The notes beneath the pieces are model-generated. The model had not been told where the DNA came from, ran no database searches, and was given only the letters and a program-made list of their open reading frames with translations. DNA of 7,213 nt from Gammaproteobacteria bacterium (GTDB taxonomy: Bacteria; Pseudomonadota; Gammaproteobacteria; Thiohalomonadales; Thiohalomonadaceae). How positions within the stretch are numbered: position 1 is the stretch's first letter; the number at the start of each line of letters is the position of its first letter. Shown in pieces: positions 6,030 through 7,213 of this stretch. A program made the translations under genes and the position numbers. Location: NCBI GenBank assembly GCA_026193675.1, contig JAPHSO010000347.1, forward strand, positions 1 to 7,213, in the 5' to 3' direction.

Positions 6030-7213
6030 ATGCCACGAGCCAACCGCTTTATAAGACGCGCAACATTTACGCTAGCATTCCTGATGACTTTGGGGATATT
6101 TACGCTTGTCGCCGGTTACCTCTATCTGGAACCCAAGCTCCCCTCTATCGACCTCCTCAAGGATATTCAGCTACAGGAGCCGATGCGGATCTATGCCAGA
6201 GATGGTGAGCTCATCTCAGAATTTGGCGATATGAAACGTATCCCTCTGAATTATGAGCAGTTTCCTGAAGATCTTATAAATGCCGTGATCGCCGCCGAGG
6301 ATGATCGGTTTTTCAAGCATATGGGTGTAGATTTCCAGGGTCTACTTCGCGCTGCCTATCAATTTGCCAGTACCGGTGAGAAGCGCCAGGGGGCAAGCAC
6401 CATCACGATGCAGGTTGCCCGTAATTTTTTCCTCTCCCGCGAAAAAACATTTTTACGAAAATTTAATGAGATCCTGCTCTCGTTCAAGATTGAACGTGAA
6501 CTCACTAAACAGGAGATCCTGGAACTCTACCTCAATAAAATCTATCTTGGCAAACGCTCCTATGGCATGGAGGCAGCGGCCAACATCTATTATGGGAAAC
6601 CGCTGGAACAGCTCAATTTGGCACAAATTGCCATGCTTGCTGGCCTGCCCAAGGCACCATCCCGTTACAATCCAATCATCAATCCCGAACGTGCGCTGAT
6701 ACGTCGAAATTATGTGCTTCGTCGAATGAAGGCGTTAGAGATGATCGATGAGCACTCCTTTCAGGAAGCGCTTCAACAACCCGTCAATGCCACACTTCAC
6801 ATAACCAACAACGAGCTTGATGCCCCCTACGTGGCCGAAATGGTTCGGGCTGAGCTGATCAAACGTTATGGTGATGAGATCTACCAGTCCGGTTATCGCA
6901 TCTACACAACAATCGATGCCAAGCTGCAAAAGGCCGCCAACCACGCCTTAAAACAGAATATCTTTAACTATGATATGCGTCATGGATATCGAGGTGTTGT
7001 TGCTCATTCAGCAATTGACGAAAATACAACCGTTCAATCGGGTACCACACTGCTGCAAAACTACCCCAGTATCGGTGACCTCGAATCAGCCCTGGTAGTT
7101 GCTATAGGAGAAAAAAGTGCAAAGGTCCTCCTCCAAGATGCCTCCATTGAAGAGCTCTCATGGGAGGCAATCTCCTGGGCAAAACCGTTTATCGACGATA
7201 ATCGTCAGGGCCC
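6030..7213 (+). CDS. mrcA: PBP1A-type class A penicillin-binding protein (N-terminal part)
   Basis: Also named ponA. The bifunctional enzyme polymerises lipid II into glycan strands (GT51 transglycosylase) and cross-links peptides (transpeptidase). Only 394 codons are present of about 750-850 expected; the transpeptidase domain with its SxxK motif lies beyond the edge. Residues 1-10 are basic and cytoplasmic, and 12-33 form the membrane anchor. The GT51 domain spans about 50-225: motif 1 'AAEDDRFFKHMGVD' with catalytic Glu90; motif 2 'RQGASTITMQVARN' (119-132); motif 3 'RKFNEILLSFKIERELTKQEILELYLNKIYLG' segment (143-174); then 'AAANIYYGK' and 'AMLAGLPKAPSRYNP'. A linker with 'GYRIYTTID' (288-296) leads to 'YDMRHGYRG' (314-322), the usual start of the PBP1A OB-like insert. 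The ATG at 6030 is the only sensible start; no good Shine-Dalgarno is visible. No frameshift is seen. It is divergent from pilM, as in many gammaproteobacteria. Confidence 0.95.
   Translation, partial: MPRANRFIRRATFTLAFLMTLGIFTLVAGYLYLEPKLPSIDLLKDIQLQEPMRIYARDGELISEFGDMKRIPLNYEQFPEDLINAVIAAEDDRFFKHMGVDFQGLLRAAYQFASTGEKRQGASTITMQVARNFFLSREKTFLRKFNEILLSFKIERELTKQEILELYLNKIYLGKRSYGMEAAANIYYGKPLEQLNLAQIAMLAGLPKAPSRYNPIINPERALIRRNYVLRRMKALEMIDEHSFQEALQQPVNATLHITNNELDAPYVAEMVRAELIKRYGDEIYQSGYRIYTTIDAKLQKAANHALKQNIFNYDMRHGYRGVVAHSAIDENTTVQSGTTLLQNYPSIGDLESALVVAIGEKSAKVLLQDASIEELSWEAISWAKPFIDDNRQG

Noticed and set aside
6364..6699. 111-codon plus-strand open frame
   Set aside because: It is a shifted frame inside the GT51 domain of ponA; the true frame is continuous and carries the catalytic motifs.
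6735..6944. 69-codon minus-strand open frame
   Set aside because: Antisense to the PBP1A linker region with no independent evidence.
1..7213. tRNA, rRNA, CRISPR array, insertion sequence or attachment site
   Set aside because: No repeat-spacer pattern, transposase, terminal inverted repeats or tRNA-like sequence was seen; nearly all the window is accounted for by recognised coding sequence.

Overview
The window reads as chromosomal DNA of a Gram-negative bacterium, most likely a gammaproteobacterium. The evidence is the complete inner-to-outer-membrane assembly operon of a type IVa pilus (pilM-N-O-P-Q), divergent from a class A penicillin-binding protein gene of the PBP1A (ponA/mrcA) family, an arrangement well known from Pseudomonas and relatives. 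Base composition is moderate with AT-rich intergenic DNA. No species-level assignment can be made from the sequence alone.

Layout from right to left on the minus strand: pilM (4795-5868), pilN (4193-4795), pilO (3551-4192), pilP (3002-3547), pilQ (904-2985), then a gene for a lipoprotein with bacterial Ig-like repeats that starts at 894 and runs off the left edge. All junctions are tight: a 1-base stop/start overlap (pilM/pilN), direct abutment (pilN/pilO), 3 nt (pilO/pilP), 16 nt (pilP/pilQ) and 9 nt (pilQ/lipoprotein). No terminator is visible between them, so they look like one transcript. On the plus strand, ponA starts at 6030 and is cut by the right edge after 394 codons. It keeps the whole transglycosylase domain and the beginning of the OB-like region.

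The 161-bp gap between pilM and ponA (5869-6029) is the only real regulatory region. It holds a perfect 12-bp tandem duplication that places two TTGACA boxes in a row facing pilM, and a perfect 7-bp inverted repeat that covers the -10 region. A weaker promoter candidate faces ponA.

How the genes fit together: PilM (cytoplasmic, actin-like) docks on the N-terminal INLLPWR peptide of PilN. PilN and PilO are membrane-anchored periplasmic partners. The lipoprotein PilP links them to the outer-membrane secretin PilQ, through which the pilus passes and whose AMIN domains can hold peptidoglycan. The next-door PBP1A builds peptidoglycan. The main unexpected item is the Ig-like lipoprotein coupled directly to pilQ, where many gammaproteobacteria carry aroK/aroB. 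It may be a surface or pilus-associated accessory, but its function is unknown. I see no wholly new multi-gene system here.
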